Positions 1 through 12,043 of a stretch of DNA of 64,000 nucleotides are shown piece after piece. The stretch is from Anoplopoma fimbria. Its lineage: Eukaryota; Chordata; Actinopteri; Perciformes; Anoplopomatidae. Each line of letters opens with the position of its first letter. The first letter of the stretch is position 1. The DNA is taken from positions 21,760,055-21,824,054 of the forward strand of contig NC_072459.1 of the NCBI RefSeq assembly GCF_027596085.1. The letters are read 5' to 3'. A program made the position numbers and the translations under genes. A model generated the notes under the pieces. That model did not search any database, was not told the DNA's origin, and saw only the letters and a list, made by a program, of their open reading frames with translations.

Positions 1-2327
1 TGGGCTCCGTTAGTAAGCAGTAGTGGAATTTAACAAAGTACTTTTGATAACTACAAATTTGAGGTGCTTTGCTTGAGTATTTTTATTTGATGCCACTCAG
101 ATGATTATATTGTACTTTTTACTCCACTGCGCTTATTTCTCAGATATAGTTCAAATTTAAAAAATGAGGTTATAATAATAATAATAATAATATTGCTCAC
201 AGGGGCCATTTTTCTGCACTGATTTTTACGTACATTTGCTAATAAGTTTTGCGTACATTTCTAAGGTAGTACCGAATAGTTTGAAGCTTCATTCCTAACG
301 CTGACTTTCAAATTCTAAAATCAACATTTAAAAAAAAAAAAAAGAAAAAGGTTTTAAATCTAGAGTTAAGTCAGAGTTAAGTCCAAAAATCAAGATGTAT
401 TGAAAAAAAGATGGATGTAATTATTTACTAAATTCACATATTTATCCATCTAAATATTCTACTTAAATTCATATTTGTTGTCGTTTAGCTTTCAAAAACA
501 TTTCCGTTTTGCTCACCCGCTTGCAGCACACAGAAGGTGTCACACACTAACGAGGAATATTCGATAAAGGAAGGTGATTTAAGTAAAAAAAACTATTTAA
601 TTCTATGAATCACTTTTTTCAAACTGAGGATTTTGTTCAAGTTTTTTTTTTTTTATTGAGGGTGATGATGTCATAAACTCTGACATTTCGAAAAACCTGA
701 AAATGAAGCTTCATATATAAAGATAAACAAACAAGACATTCGTTGCAACCCTAAACATTTGAAATGCATGACATTGATGGTATACTTTACACAAGTAAAG
801 TATTGGAGTACTTAATCTACCGCTGTCAGTAAATGTCAATATCAAAGTAGACCCTGGTGCCTGTAGTCCCTGATAACTGCTAAGGGAATCATGGAAATTA
901 TCCAGATGAGATTCTTGTTTTAAATTTTTTTGCATCATACTGTTAAACCCACCGAATGTCTTGAATGTAATGTTAGTGGCAGGTCAGGCTCTATTTGTTA
1001 CGGGATTCTCTTTCAACACATTAGAAGGTAGAAATACGCATTTACAAAGCTACAGAGGAGTCTTGGGCTCCTGTGGTCCAGTGCTTCACATCAAAACCTC
1101 TGCATTTCTTTGTGAAACCTACAGATGTATTGGCTTCAAATTAATGTCAGAATTAGGTGTTAAATAAGTTTCATGTTTGTGTTCATGTGCTGAATGGACC
1201 AATAGTTTGAAGCTCCTGAATTGTTCATTGTCGTTCAGCAACAAAGGCATCGCAGCCATGATGGAGGACATGTAGCAGTGTGCCATCTAGTGGGGGAACA
1301 GCACATGTACACTTACTGTATTTTTAATCCATCAAACCACTAAACATTCCCTTTTTATTCAATCAAATGGAGTTTTTAGTTCCCTTTGATATCCAGAATG
1401 TCAAAAATGTTGAGAGAATGTATGGTAACATTTCACTTTAGTGTGTTGGCTTTGTTACAACATTGTTCAAACTTTCCATTTTTGCTAACCTCTTGACTTT
1501 TTTTTTTTTTTTTTTATTTGTGTACGCGTTCACTAAACATGACATTGTGCAATAAAAAAAAACACTTGAAAAATATGGTTCTGATTTCATTTTATCCATA
1601 AAAATACACACAAGTAGTGAAATAACATGATTGTGATTTTTAAAAAGGAAAATAATAAAATCTAGCAGTACAAATATATATATATACTGGTCCAACAAAC
1701 AAAAGGTTCGAAAAGATTTGGCAGTTAAAAAGAAATCTAAACCAACAAAATGTTTCAGTGCATCAGAGACGGGGTTGGAAACTAAACAACTACTTCTACA
1801 AAAGTAAAACACTTGTGTCATTATCGTGTACTAATTACAACCGCCTAGAGACAAGAGAGTCATTATCTTTTCTTCATCCATAAACACAAAGAACACTGAT
1901 GGAGGACATGGAATGTTTTACACTGATGGAAATTTCAGTCAGTTACATTTTGAAAATTGAATTATTAGACAATTTAGTCCCGAAAAAAATCATGATCTAA
2001 TCATTAAAAATACAAAACAAAAGAGCAGAATTCATCATAAACTAATAACTAACACATTTAAACGTTTCCAGTGAGAACTGTGATGTAGACAAAACAACAT
2101 GGCAACTCTCTGGCCCAGCCAGAGGAACGTGTCATGCTCAGCAGGCCACATTGTAGCAAAATTAAACTGACAAGCATGTGATGCAAAAACATAATGCTTC
2201 TATAGTTTATGAAGATTTTGCTACATTGTGCTGGCTGAACAGGGGTGACTTTAATGGACCAATCACAGGGGGTGAAATGTAATAAGTGAGGTTAGAGAGA
2301 AGGAGAGAGTGACAGAAAAAAACATGA
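1..2327. other. AT-rich DNA downstream of ELOF1 (3' UTR plus intergenic)
   Basis: No coding exon was recognised here. The part next to 2328 must hold the ELOF1 3' untranslated region, since ELOF1 runs on the minus strand and ends there; I could not fix its poly(A) site. The stretch has short homopolymers and an (ATA)n run near 176-192, a (TA)n run near 1675-1686, and scattered short open frames without exon borders or recognisable products. Confidence 0.5.
1281..1293 (-). promoter_or_regulatory. CTCF-like motif
   Basis: On the minus strand the sequence reads CCACTAGATGGCA, a close match to the vertebrate CTCF core. This is a motif match only; occupancy is not shown by sequence. Confidence 0.3.
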
Positions 2328-3383
<1,056 letters not shown>

Positions 3384-3535
3384 CAGAGAGATGTCAGCAG
3401 CGGAGGATGCTCTGTGTATTCATCTCCATCCGGGTACTACGCCTCTCTGGGGCCGCCGCTGATTGGTTGGTTGGGAATTTGACCGGTTTGTGATTGGCTC
3501 AAAAGTGAAGACTGGCAGCGTTTTGTATCCAATAG
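3384..3535 (-). promoter_or_regulatory. elof1: ELOF1 5' untranslated exon and CCAAT-rich promoter
   Basis: The exon next to the donor at 3383/3384 probably extends to about 3440. Upstream of it on the minus strand are two CCAAT boxes, seen on the plus strand as ATTGG at 3462-3466 and 3493-3497, and one CCAAT on the plus strand at 3529-3533. This spacing of NF-Y type boxes and the lack of a TATA box fit a housekeeping promoter. The start of transcription is inferred. Confidence 0.55.
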
Positions 3536-4410
3536 CGGACCTCGCCTTCTAGATGAACTCAATCCTCTGGTGATGGTGCAAACATGACATCCTGATAGAT
3601 GTGTGGATGAATGACCATGTCTGTTAAATTGTGGTGCTCTGTATTGGCAATCAAGTTTCCAACCAGCACTTTGCTTCAGAATAGTAAAAATAAATAATCC
3701 TATTTAGCTGAACTGGCAACCTTTATTTAACTGGAAAATGTAAACTTTGTATGGATTATCCAACTGAGATAATTATTATATTCCTTTATTGATCCCCATG
3801 GGGGAAATTCAAGTGTTGCAGCAGCTCAACTACACAGACACAGACAATAAATACACATACTATACAACTACACAGACAATAAATACACATACTATACAAC
3901 TACACAGACAATAAATACACATACTATACAACTACACAGACAATAAATACACATACTATACAACTACACAGACAATAAATACACATACTATACAACTACA
4001 CAGACAATAAATACACATACTATACAACTACACAGACAATAAATACACATACTATACAACTACTCATAAACTGATATATTATCATGTTCAAGCCCACTGA
4101 TAAAATTATTCTCCCCCCAAATATATATGAAAAGGTCTAATCCACATCAACTCGAGGTTAAAATGTAGAATATAAAGTAAGTCTGACAGTATGTGCCACA
4201 AAAATAAATGAAACCTCCTCATGTATAAATACTCACGCTGAGAGTGTCAATTTCTAAATATAATATATGTTCTTTAAGAGTTAAAGAACATACAAATTGT
4301 GTCATCCTGTGATATGTACTATCCAATAAAGGCAATCATAATATATTAGAAAATAGAAGCCCATTAAAGTTATGTTCAAATCTAAAATAAAATCGAAATT
4401 TTTGATAAAT
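3536..4410. other. Intergenic, ELOF1 to TMEM205, left part
   Basis: No gene seen. Contains the 32-bp minisatellite and retroposon-like tail described separately. Confidence 0.5.
3785..4075 (-). repeat. Retroposon-like 3' tail with 32-bp minisatellite
   Basis: Starts with the tail motif CTTTATTGATCCCCATGGGG (reverse orientation) and continues with about seven contiguous copies of a 32-bp unit containing CACAGACAATAAATACAC. The same unit and tail occur in opposite orientation at 11281-11663, so this is one repeat family whose copies carry the minisatellite, not a private local expansion. Confidence 0.75.
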
Positions 4411-4575
4411 AATGTGGTATTATCACAAGTTATTATAAGTTATCAATTATTCATTATCAGTCATAATACTGGTAAGAATAATAATACTTTAATAATAACA
4501 ATAACAATAATAATGACAACAATAATAATGATAGTAATAATAATAATACTTTTTATTTATCGTTTAAATATATCG

Positions 4576-4615
<40 letters not shown>

Positions 4616-4656
4616 CGATATATTTATATATATATATATATATATATTATATAAAT

Positions 4657-4714
<58 letters not shown>

Positions 4715-4738
4715 ATATATATATATATATATATCTAT

Positions 4739-4779
<41 letters not shown>

Positions 4780-5017
4780 CGACTATAATAATGTTACGTA
4801 ATCCAAAAAAGTGCTTCCTTCTGGTCTTCATCAAAATATAATGCTATAATGTGGTATAATAATAAGTTATTAGTTTAAAGTTATCAATTATTCATTATCA
4901 TATAATACTATAAGAATAATAATACTTTAATAATAACAATAACAATAATAATGATAGTAATAATAATAATACTTTTTATTTATCGTTTAAATATAATACT
5001 ATATCTATATATATATC

Positions 5018-5067
<50 letters not shown>

Positions 5068-5203
5068 TATAATCCAAAAAAGTGGCTTCCTTCTCTTTAA
5101 TAATAACAATCAATAATAATATATATATATATATAAGATATATTTTCGTTTAAATATATTATATATATATATATATATATATTATATTATATATATCTAT
5201 ATC

Positions 5204-5237
<34 letters not shown>

Positions 5238-5268
5238 ATATTATATATCTATATATATATATATATAT

Positions 5269-5313
<45 letters not shown>

Positions 5314-5371
5314 CGACTATAGTAATGTTACGTAATCCAAAAAAGTGCTTCCTTCTGGTCTTCATCAAAAT
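4411..5371. repeat. Tandem duplication with very long (TA)n tracts
   Basis: A block of simple AATAAT/AACAAT sequence leading into CTTTTTATTTATCGTTTAAA and then (TA)n occurs at about 4411-4620, again at 4851-5050, and in part at 5096-5170. A second landmark, AATCGACTATA then GTTACGTAATCC, ends the block at 4778-4838 and again at 5309-5371, with a partial copy near 5070. The (TA)n tracts contain short perfect inverted segments such as CGAACTATATA and TATATAGTTCG. Confidence 0.8.
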
Positions 5372-5520
5372 AGCAAGCTGCTCGTCACATATTTGGCTAG
5401 AGAGTAAAACCCAAGGAAGGGAGGTACTGTGAAAGGAAACATAGACCCCAAATCCATGAATGGACGTAATTAAATAGATATTCATTTTTTAAAGAATCCC
5501 ATTGGTCCGTCTCGCCTTGA

Positions 5521-5671
5521 GGGGGCGGGGCTTGTTGACATAATGATATGAAAGTGGCGAAGAAGAGGAAACGGCTGTGGCTCTGCTGGACCTTGGACCA
5601 TACTTATGTTATTATTCATTTGTATTAGGCGGTGCTAATTAACATTACCGACAGAGGCGAAGCAAAGCAAG
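5521..5671 (+). promoter_or_regulatory. tmem205: TMEM205 promoter and non-coding exon 1
   Basis: A GC box (GGGGGCGGGGC) is at 5521-5531, followed by a CpG-containing stretch and a consensus donor after AAAGCAAG at 5671/5672 (GTACGT). This fits a TATA-less promoter with an untranslated first exon, about 1.3 kb upstream of the ATG exon. Exon 1 is inferred from the donor and from position, not from transcripts. Confidence 0.55.
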
Positions 5672-6047
5672 GTACGTGCATGTTTGTGTAACGTGTAGTG
5701 AGATAACTGTGTCTCTCATGGCGGAAAATGCTTATTGAAGTGAGCAACTCTGCAAACGACATCAAACTTGTGTAACTCTCCTCTAAGCTCAGAAGCTAAA
5801 GCTGGTTAGCTTGTCAGCTCCAGATGGAAACAGTCTTAAAGTTAGCTGTTGATGACAGAAAGTGTAGGTTCTTTCTCTTTCAGCTATTTCTCTTCATCAC
5901 CACATGCAAAGCAGGTGTAGACTGTAATGTTCAGTGAATTCTGAAATGTGTTTTCTCTGCTCTACCTTCTGTTATCTCATTCTGGAGACTTATCAGGTCT
6001 GCTGCATGTGTGGAGGACCAGGCTGAAAAGATACACAAGACCTTTAT

Positions 6048-6128
<81 letters not shown>

Positions 6129-6768
6129 CCTGCCATATCTAACAGCTAAAAAAAACAGTGTATAGTTGTTTTGATCAGGATAAAATATTTCATGATTTTT
6201 TTTTTTGGCTTATAAACATCATTTTGAAGTCATGGAACATTTCAGAATTCAACTACAGAAAATTGAACCCAGTGTTGTAAACTAAGGGTTAAATACAGTG
6301 CATTGTTATTATTTGCTGTGCAGTATATATGTGGTTGAAGTTGACAGTCATTTTTACGCAGCAATTCCCTCCAAAAAAATCCCCCAAAAGTCTATTTGGA
6401 TTTCTGTTATTGGAGTCATATGTTCGTTAGAGGTTTAACAGGGAGGTAGACCTCTGACCCCTAACAAACTGCATGCTTTTCGGTTTAATAAGGTCTGGAA
6501 TAAAAACACCATTTCCAAAAAAAACACGTTTTAGATTGGCAATTATTATTTGTACACATACAGCATTGCAGGTCTGTGGTACCCCCATGAGGAAGTAAAG
6601 CCAATGTAAACAAAACACAAAGGTTAACATAGGCTAATTGTGTAAGATAAGATAAGATAAGATAATCCTTTATTAGTCCCGCAGCGGGGAAATTTGCAGA
6701 CTTACAACAGCGCAGAGTAAAGTGCACACAAGAGACATAGCAGAAGAAGACAAGCTAAAAATAAAAAT

Positions 6769-6801
<33 letters not shown>

Positions 6802-6898
6802 ATAAAAAATGAAAAATAAAATAAAACAAGTATTATAAATAAGCAATAAAAAAAACAGTAGGAAAAACAACAATAACTGAAATACTATATTTACAGAC

Positions 6899-6952
<54 letters not shown>

Positions 6953-6967
6953 TTTTGTATTTTGCAG
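5672..6967 (+). other. tmem205: TMEM205 intron 1 with simple repeats
   Basis: Intron inferred between the untranslated exon and the acceptor at 6966-6967. It holds a 77-bp (TG)n run at 6051-6127 and a (TA)n run at 6908-6944 directly before the T-rich acceptor tract. Confidence 0.55.
6642..6900 (-). repeat. Dispersed repeat tail and A-rich simple sequence
   Basis: GATAA repeats at about 6645-6665 are followed by CCTTTATTAGTCCCGCAGCG, a tail motif shared with the SINE at 31155-31388, then by AAAAT/AAAT-type simple sequence to about 6850. Likely the 3' end of a retroposed element in minus orientation. Confidence 0.5.
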
Positions 6968-6976
6968 AGTGACACA

Positions 6977-8223
6977 ATGGCAACAGAGGGGGAGCCCGCG
7001 GACTTGGTCAAAGTGCTACACCTTCTGATGCTCTCTTTCTCCTGGGGAATGCAGGTCTGGGTCTCCTTCATAGCAGGTGAGAGCACAAACAGAAGAGATG
7101 GTTAATGTTAATCGCTTTTTTCTTTTTGGACAATAGATGAACATGACCTTGATCATTTTTAATTATGGACTTAACGTTCGATATATGGACATGACCTCAA
7201 TCTTATTGGCTGACATCGATATTGCCCATTTTGTTTAAATGTATGTTTGTTTTCATAAGAATGTCACCAACATCTTAGCCCACATGATGCCAGAATAAAC
7301 AGCAGGGTTTTCCCTACCATTATAAAACCTGTGCATTGTGCAGACATTGCTCATTTGTACTTCATTTTATTTATTGTTTTGGTCGTGTGGTTTTATTTTA
7401 TTTGTTTAATTTATTTAGAATATTGAGAAAGAAACATCCCATTACAATGTTTGAATATTTTTGAGAATTAAGAGTTCATTGCTCTTTTGAAAGGGTGTAC
7501 ATGCGTTATTATGCTTTTACTATATCATTATAACAGTGGCATAAAATGGTCATCAAATGACAATAACATAATTTATCGCAAATTTTTCTGGTACAATAAA
7601 GCGGCATTCCTGATTCAGGAGTACACTTTGATTCCTTACCCCTGTCCGATCTTGATGTCTGTGCTGCAGGTTTTGCATTGGTGTGGCAGGTGAGTCTGCA
7701 CACCTTTGGCCTGGTGCAGAGTAAGCTCTTCCCTGTGTACTTCTACTGTCTGCTGGGTAGCAACGCCGTCAGCCTGGCAGTCTACGCCGTGTACCACCCC
7801 AGGGAGCTGCTGGACTGGCAGGAAAGCGTGCAGGTCGAACCTCACACCCGCACACACAATTTCAAATACTTATTATAATCACATCTGTGTGTAAATCATC
7901 GCCATCTTGCTGTGTTGCAGATGGTTCTGTACTTTGTGGCGCTGGTCATGGTGGGTCTGAACGCCCAGTGGTTCGGTCCGGCGTCCACCGCGGTGATGTT
8001 CCAGATGAGGGAGGTGGAGAAGGAGCATGACCTGGGGGACCAGATTGGCCTGGGCAGCCAGAAGGAGGAGTACGCTAAACTCAGAGAGCAGGACCCCAAG
8101 TACAGGGCCTACAAGCGCACGTTTGGCCGCTACCACGGCTTGTCCAACCTCTGCAACCTGATTGGGTTCATCTGCACCACAACTAATCTGATCTACACAG
8201 CTCTGAATTTATCCACCATTTAG
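6977..8223 (+). CDS. tmem205: Transmembrane protein 205 (TMEM205), complete
   Basis: Three coding exons: 6977-7076, 7670-7833 and 7921-8223 (phases 1 and 0), giving 188 residues against 189 in human. Landmarks shared with the family are WGMQVWVSFIAG in the first membrane segment, HTFGLVQSKLFPVYF after the second exon start, MVGLNAQWFGPAST, REVEKEHDLG and RYHGLSNLCNL near the end. About four membrane segments are visible (residues ~13-35, ~60-80, ~88-108 and ~160-185). TMEM205 is a DUF4149-type multi-pass membrane protein; human work links it to secretory vesicles and cisplatin resistance, but the molecular activity is unsettled. The ATG lies nine bases into its exon, and the same exon order is expected in other fish. 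Confidence 0.96.
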
Positions 8224-8280
8224 AGAAGGGATGGGTTTCAATCCAGCGTATGTGGACTTGAGATAAAAACGCCCTCTGCA

Positions 8281-8286
8281 AATAAA
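8281..8286 (+). terminator. tmem205: Poly(A) signal of TMEM205
   Basis: AATAAA 58 bp after the stop codon; further AATAAA-like copies occur near 8763, so a longer 3' end is possible. Confidence 0.6.
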
Positions 8287-11280
8287 AGTGTAAGTTGCGT
8301 CATGTAAATGGAATTATACAGAGTTTTGCTTCTCTGCTGCAACAGAGTCTTTATGAGGGACAATGCCTTCATTGATGTTGGGAAGAAAAAAAAAACAATG
8401 CTGACAGAAAATGCTGATATAAAGAAGTAAACAGCATTTCTGTTTACTTCTATCCGTCAGCACTTTTCATCGAGTCAATCAGTAACTAGGCTGTCTCAAA
8501 ATATATGATTTTTTCTATTTGTTTTTTACGTTTGATTATATTGCTCATGATCACACCCCCTATTAAGAACAAAATTGCTTTTAAAAACACAGTAAAATGT
8601 AATCACCAAACCTCACGTACCGTTCGGGCAATTTACTTGCATTCCCAGCAGGGGGCGATGTTTGGATGCAGGTGTATTCAGAGAAAGGTTTGTTGCTGAG
8701 CACATCATAGATGAATGCATTTTGAATTAGTAAGATATTGTGTTTCGAGATATTTTCATGAAAATAAATGTTCAACTTATTAACTCTTGTAACAGCGTGC
8801 TATTCTTTCATTTGCATCGGCTATTATTTCATACAATTTGTCACAGCAGGTTCGTCTTGCCATGATCGTTCTGCTCTGAAAACCAAACTTTTTTATTTAT
8901 TGGATTGGTTTGGACATAAGCTGTCCTTTTAATCCTCATATATTCATGTTGATGAGAGTACCCAGGCCCAAAAACAGACAGCGCCTGGATTTGGAATAGG
9001 AAAGGTTTTAATTTAATTACCAGTGACGCACATCAGGTTTTTAAGAGGACCAGCCTTGAATGCAGAGAGCACTGCTTTTGCTGGCAAGCTCCAGGATGAG
9101 AGATGCACTGTCCTTGTTGCAGCTCCAACATCAGCACTAATGGATTATAATGGAGGCATTTCAATATAAAAAAGCAGGGCCTGAAAGTAAAGGGTCGAGG
9201 TTTCCCCTAATGCTTATTCATCTTTGTCTTTTTTTTAAGAAGGATTCTCTATTTGCAATCAATAATCATTTAATTAAATTGTTTTTCTTGCTTTCCAGTT
9301 CATAAAGATACAGTACGGAATAAATAGACAGAATTAACTCTAACAGCAGTTTGATCTTGCTGACATTATGTCACTATTTCCTTCTGTGTGTTTGATAAAA
9401 AACACAGAGAGAAGATGTTTTAGGAATAAAACTTAATGTTTTTGTGTTTGTAAAGATTTACGTCTTCAGTAGGAACCAATGCCTTTTTGTCAGTTTTGGA
9501 GAATGTACAAGGAAGTTAGTCCAAGTGTCTCAACTATACATTTTAAAACTCTCAGAGAGACTTTTGACCGTCCTGTCAAACTTCTTCTGCAGTGGCATCA
9601 GGAAATAAAGTAAACCCTGTTTAACCAACAAACAAGTTTATCTGCTCATTTCTTCATGGCATGACCTCGGGGGAGGATTTCATGTGAAATAGCTTGAGAA
9701 GTTTAAGGACTGCTGGTATAAAGAACTCCAAGACAACTATACCGTACAATGTTTATAGATTATTTGGTCCAGCCAAGCAAGGACATGACGACCACCAAGA
9801 AAATGCACACTGTTTACAAATTCCCTCAGCTCTGAGTGTTCAAAGTAACACACGAGGAAGTGGGGAAACAAAAGGTGTTGAGGACTTGTTCCGCCATCCT
9901 CCGTCATTCCTGACCCTCACAAGGAAATGAGTTTGTGTGCAAGCAACAGACTGAGTCACAATCTGGAACATAGAGAACTGCTGGTTCAGGGACCATTATT
10001 TGGGACTCCAGTGATACAGCAGAGCAGCCCTGCAGCGCTATGGTGTGTTAAATGAATTATGAGTCAGGCAGCCTGAAGCAGCTATAATCAATCATCTCTG
10101 ATGTGGAAATATAGACCTAATTTGCAATTGTTTCATCTCGGTGGTGGATGTGTACCTACGCAGCATAAAAAAACTCTCAAATCCTGATACGATGTACAAT
10201 TTATTTTAGGATTAGGCTGCTCAGTTTTATACAAACAATAACCATGGACACACAATGTGAGTAAATTAAATAACCACAAATTAATTGCCACACAGTAACT
10301 GTTTCCTTGGAGAAGCCAGACCCTTAGGGGGAGTTTTGCTATCACTTACATTTATTTAGTCAAATAAAGCTGCTAAGTCAGTTTTTTATCACCGCAAAAC
10401 TACCTGACCTAATGTTACCTTTAATGATTCAAATGAGTTACACAGAAGAAACAACATAGAACAAAAATAAATAAAAAAATTGGTGAATCCTTAGAGTATT
10501 TTTTATCCTTTTATAAAATTCCTTTATAATATTCATGGAGAATCTCTGCTTGGACTTTATAGCATCTTTTCTATCTCATGTTCATGTACTTAACCTCTTT
10601 AAAGGAACTCACCGAGTCTATAAAATATATTTAGTGCTCCCTCTTGGTGTCAGTATGAGCATCTAAAATTTGTTTTTGGTGCACAGCAGAAAGGCTGATG
10701 CTCACCAACTGCAAAGCAGAAAAGCGAGTGTACTTGTCCAGCCATGTCTTACAACAAAGGTAACATGTCCCTGTCCTCAAAAGCGATTGCATTACAACAC
10801 TATTTCACAAACTACCGTGAGAATGTTAGATGTAGCAATCCAGATCCCTGGTAAAAAAGTTCTGCTTTCCATCCATCACATTGTTGGAGGGGCCACTCGT
10901 TCTTTATGGGCCCCCCTCATCCCATGGAACGCAGTGCAGCCGCACTCTCTGAATCAACGCCTCTGTTTCTAACTACTAACAATACACTACATTTACACAC
11001 ACAATTGGCATTTTATGTCAGAGCAGCATATCAATGGAAGTCAACTCCCACCCATTTAGCACTTCATGAGAGTCACTGATTTCAACTGCTTTCACACATG
11101 GAGACTATGGAGGCTATAATGTATCTTTTGTATGGTCTTGTTTCAGATGTGATGCACTGTTTGAACATCTCGCAAACTGCTTTTCTCTTAATTTGTTTTT
11201 TAGAGAAGATCTACTGTATTAAAAAAAAATCTTCCTGCATGGCTTCTGCAAAGTTGACGATTAATCTATCTTTATTTTGT
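8287..11280. other. Intergenic, TMEM205 to RAB3D
   Basis: About 3 kb with no recognisable exon or RNA gene. Short open frames (for example 9694-9930 and 10670-10972) have no family resemblance and no convincing splice borders. One strong CTCF-like motif sits at 8645-8660. Confidence 0.5.
8645..8660 (+). promoter_or_regulatory. CTCF-like motif (best in window)
   Basis: CCAGCAGGGGGCGATG matches the CTCF core at nearly every position. It lies just downstream of TMEM205, a plausible place for a boundary between TMEM205 and RAB3D. Binding is inferred. Confidence 0.4.
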
Positions 11281-11675
11281 TGTGTAGTTAGTATGTATAG
11301 TATGTGTATTTATGTGTATTTATTTAGTTGTATGTCTGTATTTATTGTCTGTGTAGTCTGTGTAGTTGTATAGTATGTGTATTTATTGTCTGTGTCTGTG
11401 TAGTTGTATAGTATGTGTATTTATTGTCTGTGTAGTTGTATAGTATGTGTATTTATTGTCTGTGTAGTTGTATAGTATGTGTATTTATTGTCTGTGTAGT
11501 TGTATAGTATGTGTATTTATTGTCTGTGTAGTTGTATAGTATGTGTATTTATTGTCTGTGTAGTTGTATAGTATGTGTATTTATTGTCTGTGTAGTTGTA
11601 TAGTATGTGTATTTATTGTCTGTCTGCAACACTTGAATTTCCCCATGGGGATCAATAAAGGAATATAATAAACTC
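11281..11675 (+). repeat. 32-bp minisatellite plus retroposon-like 3' tail
   Basis: Eight or so contiguous copies of a 32-bp unit containing GTGTATTTATTGTCTGTG run to about 11630 and end in CCCCATGGGGATCAATAAAG at about 11641-11660. It is the reverse complement of the element at 3785-4075 and shares the same unit length and sequence. Confidence 0.75.
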
Positions 11676-11799
11676 AACAGAGATGATATGATTATTATAA
11701 TATAATATAATAAATGTATATTATTATGGTTATCTTAAATAGCCTGGACACATAGTCCATAATATACAATATCAAACTATTCTGTCCTGTTTCACTAGG

Positions 11800-12043
11800 C
11801 TGTAGTCCAGCCCTCTCTCCCCGGTATCTGTACCTCTGGTCACACACGGAGCTCCAGTACTGCAAAGACTCGGGAGGGGCTGCAAACCAAGAACGAAAAA
11901 AAGAAAAAGAAAGTCTCCTGTTGAGGAAGGAGAGAGCAGGTCTGCTGCCGGTGCTAACGTTACTCTACCCGGCATCTCAGCGTGATTCAACCGAGAGCCA
12001 AGAGGACAACCGAGCTGGACGTCTGCGTTTCTTCTATAAGAAG
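11800..12043 (+). promoter_or_regulatory. rab3d: Probable RAB3D promoter and untranslated exon 1
   Basis: A relatively GC-rich stretch (GGGAGGGGCTGC near 11871, CCGGCATCTC near 11970) ends at a consensus donor (AAGAAG then GTGAGTTT) at 12043/12044. RAB3 genes have an untranslated first exon, and this is the only good candidate between TMEM205 and the RAB3D ATG. The 5' limit is a guess. Confidence 0.45.

Noticed and set aside
3840..4075. CRISPR-like array of 32-bp repeats
   Set aside because: The units are contiguous without unique spacers, the DNA is eukaryotic, and the same unit is part of a dispersed repeat.
4577..5311. Ile/Tyr repeat protein frames
   Set aside because: Translation of (TA)n.
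6051..6127. Cys/Val repeat protein frames (also 18480, 19065, 24257, 52207, 52969)
   Set aside because: Products of GT/CA microsatellites in any frame, with no exon borders.
8581..8775. Minus-strand frame across the CTCF-like site
   Set aside because: Short, no start context, no homology seen.
9694..9930. 78-codon frame between TMEM205 and RAB3D
   Set aside because: No family resemblance, no exon borders.
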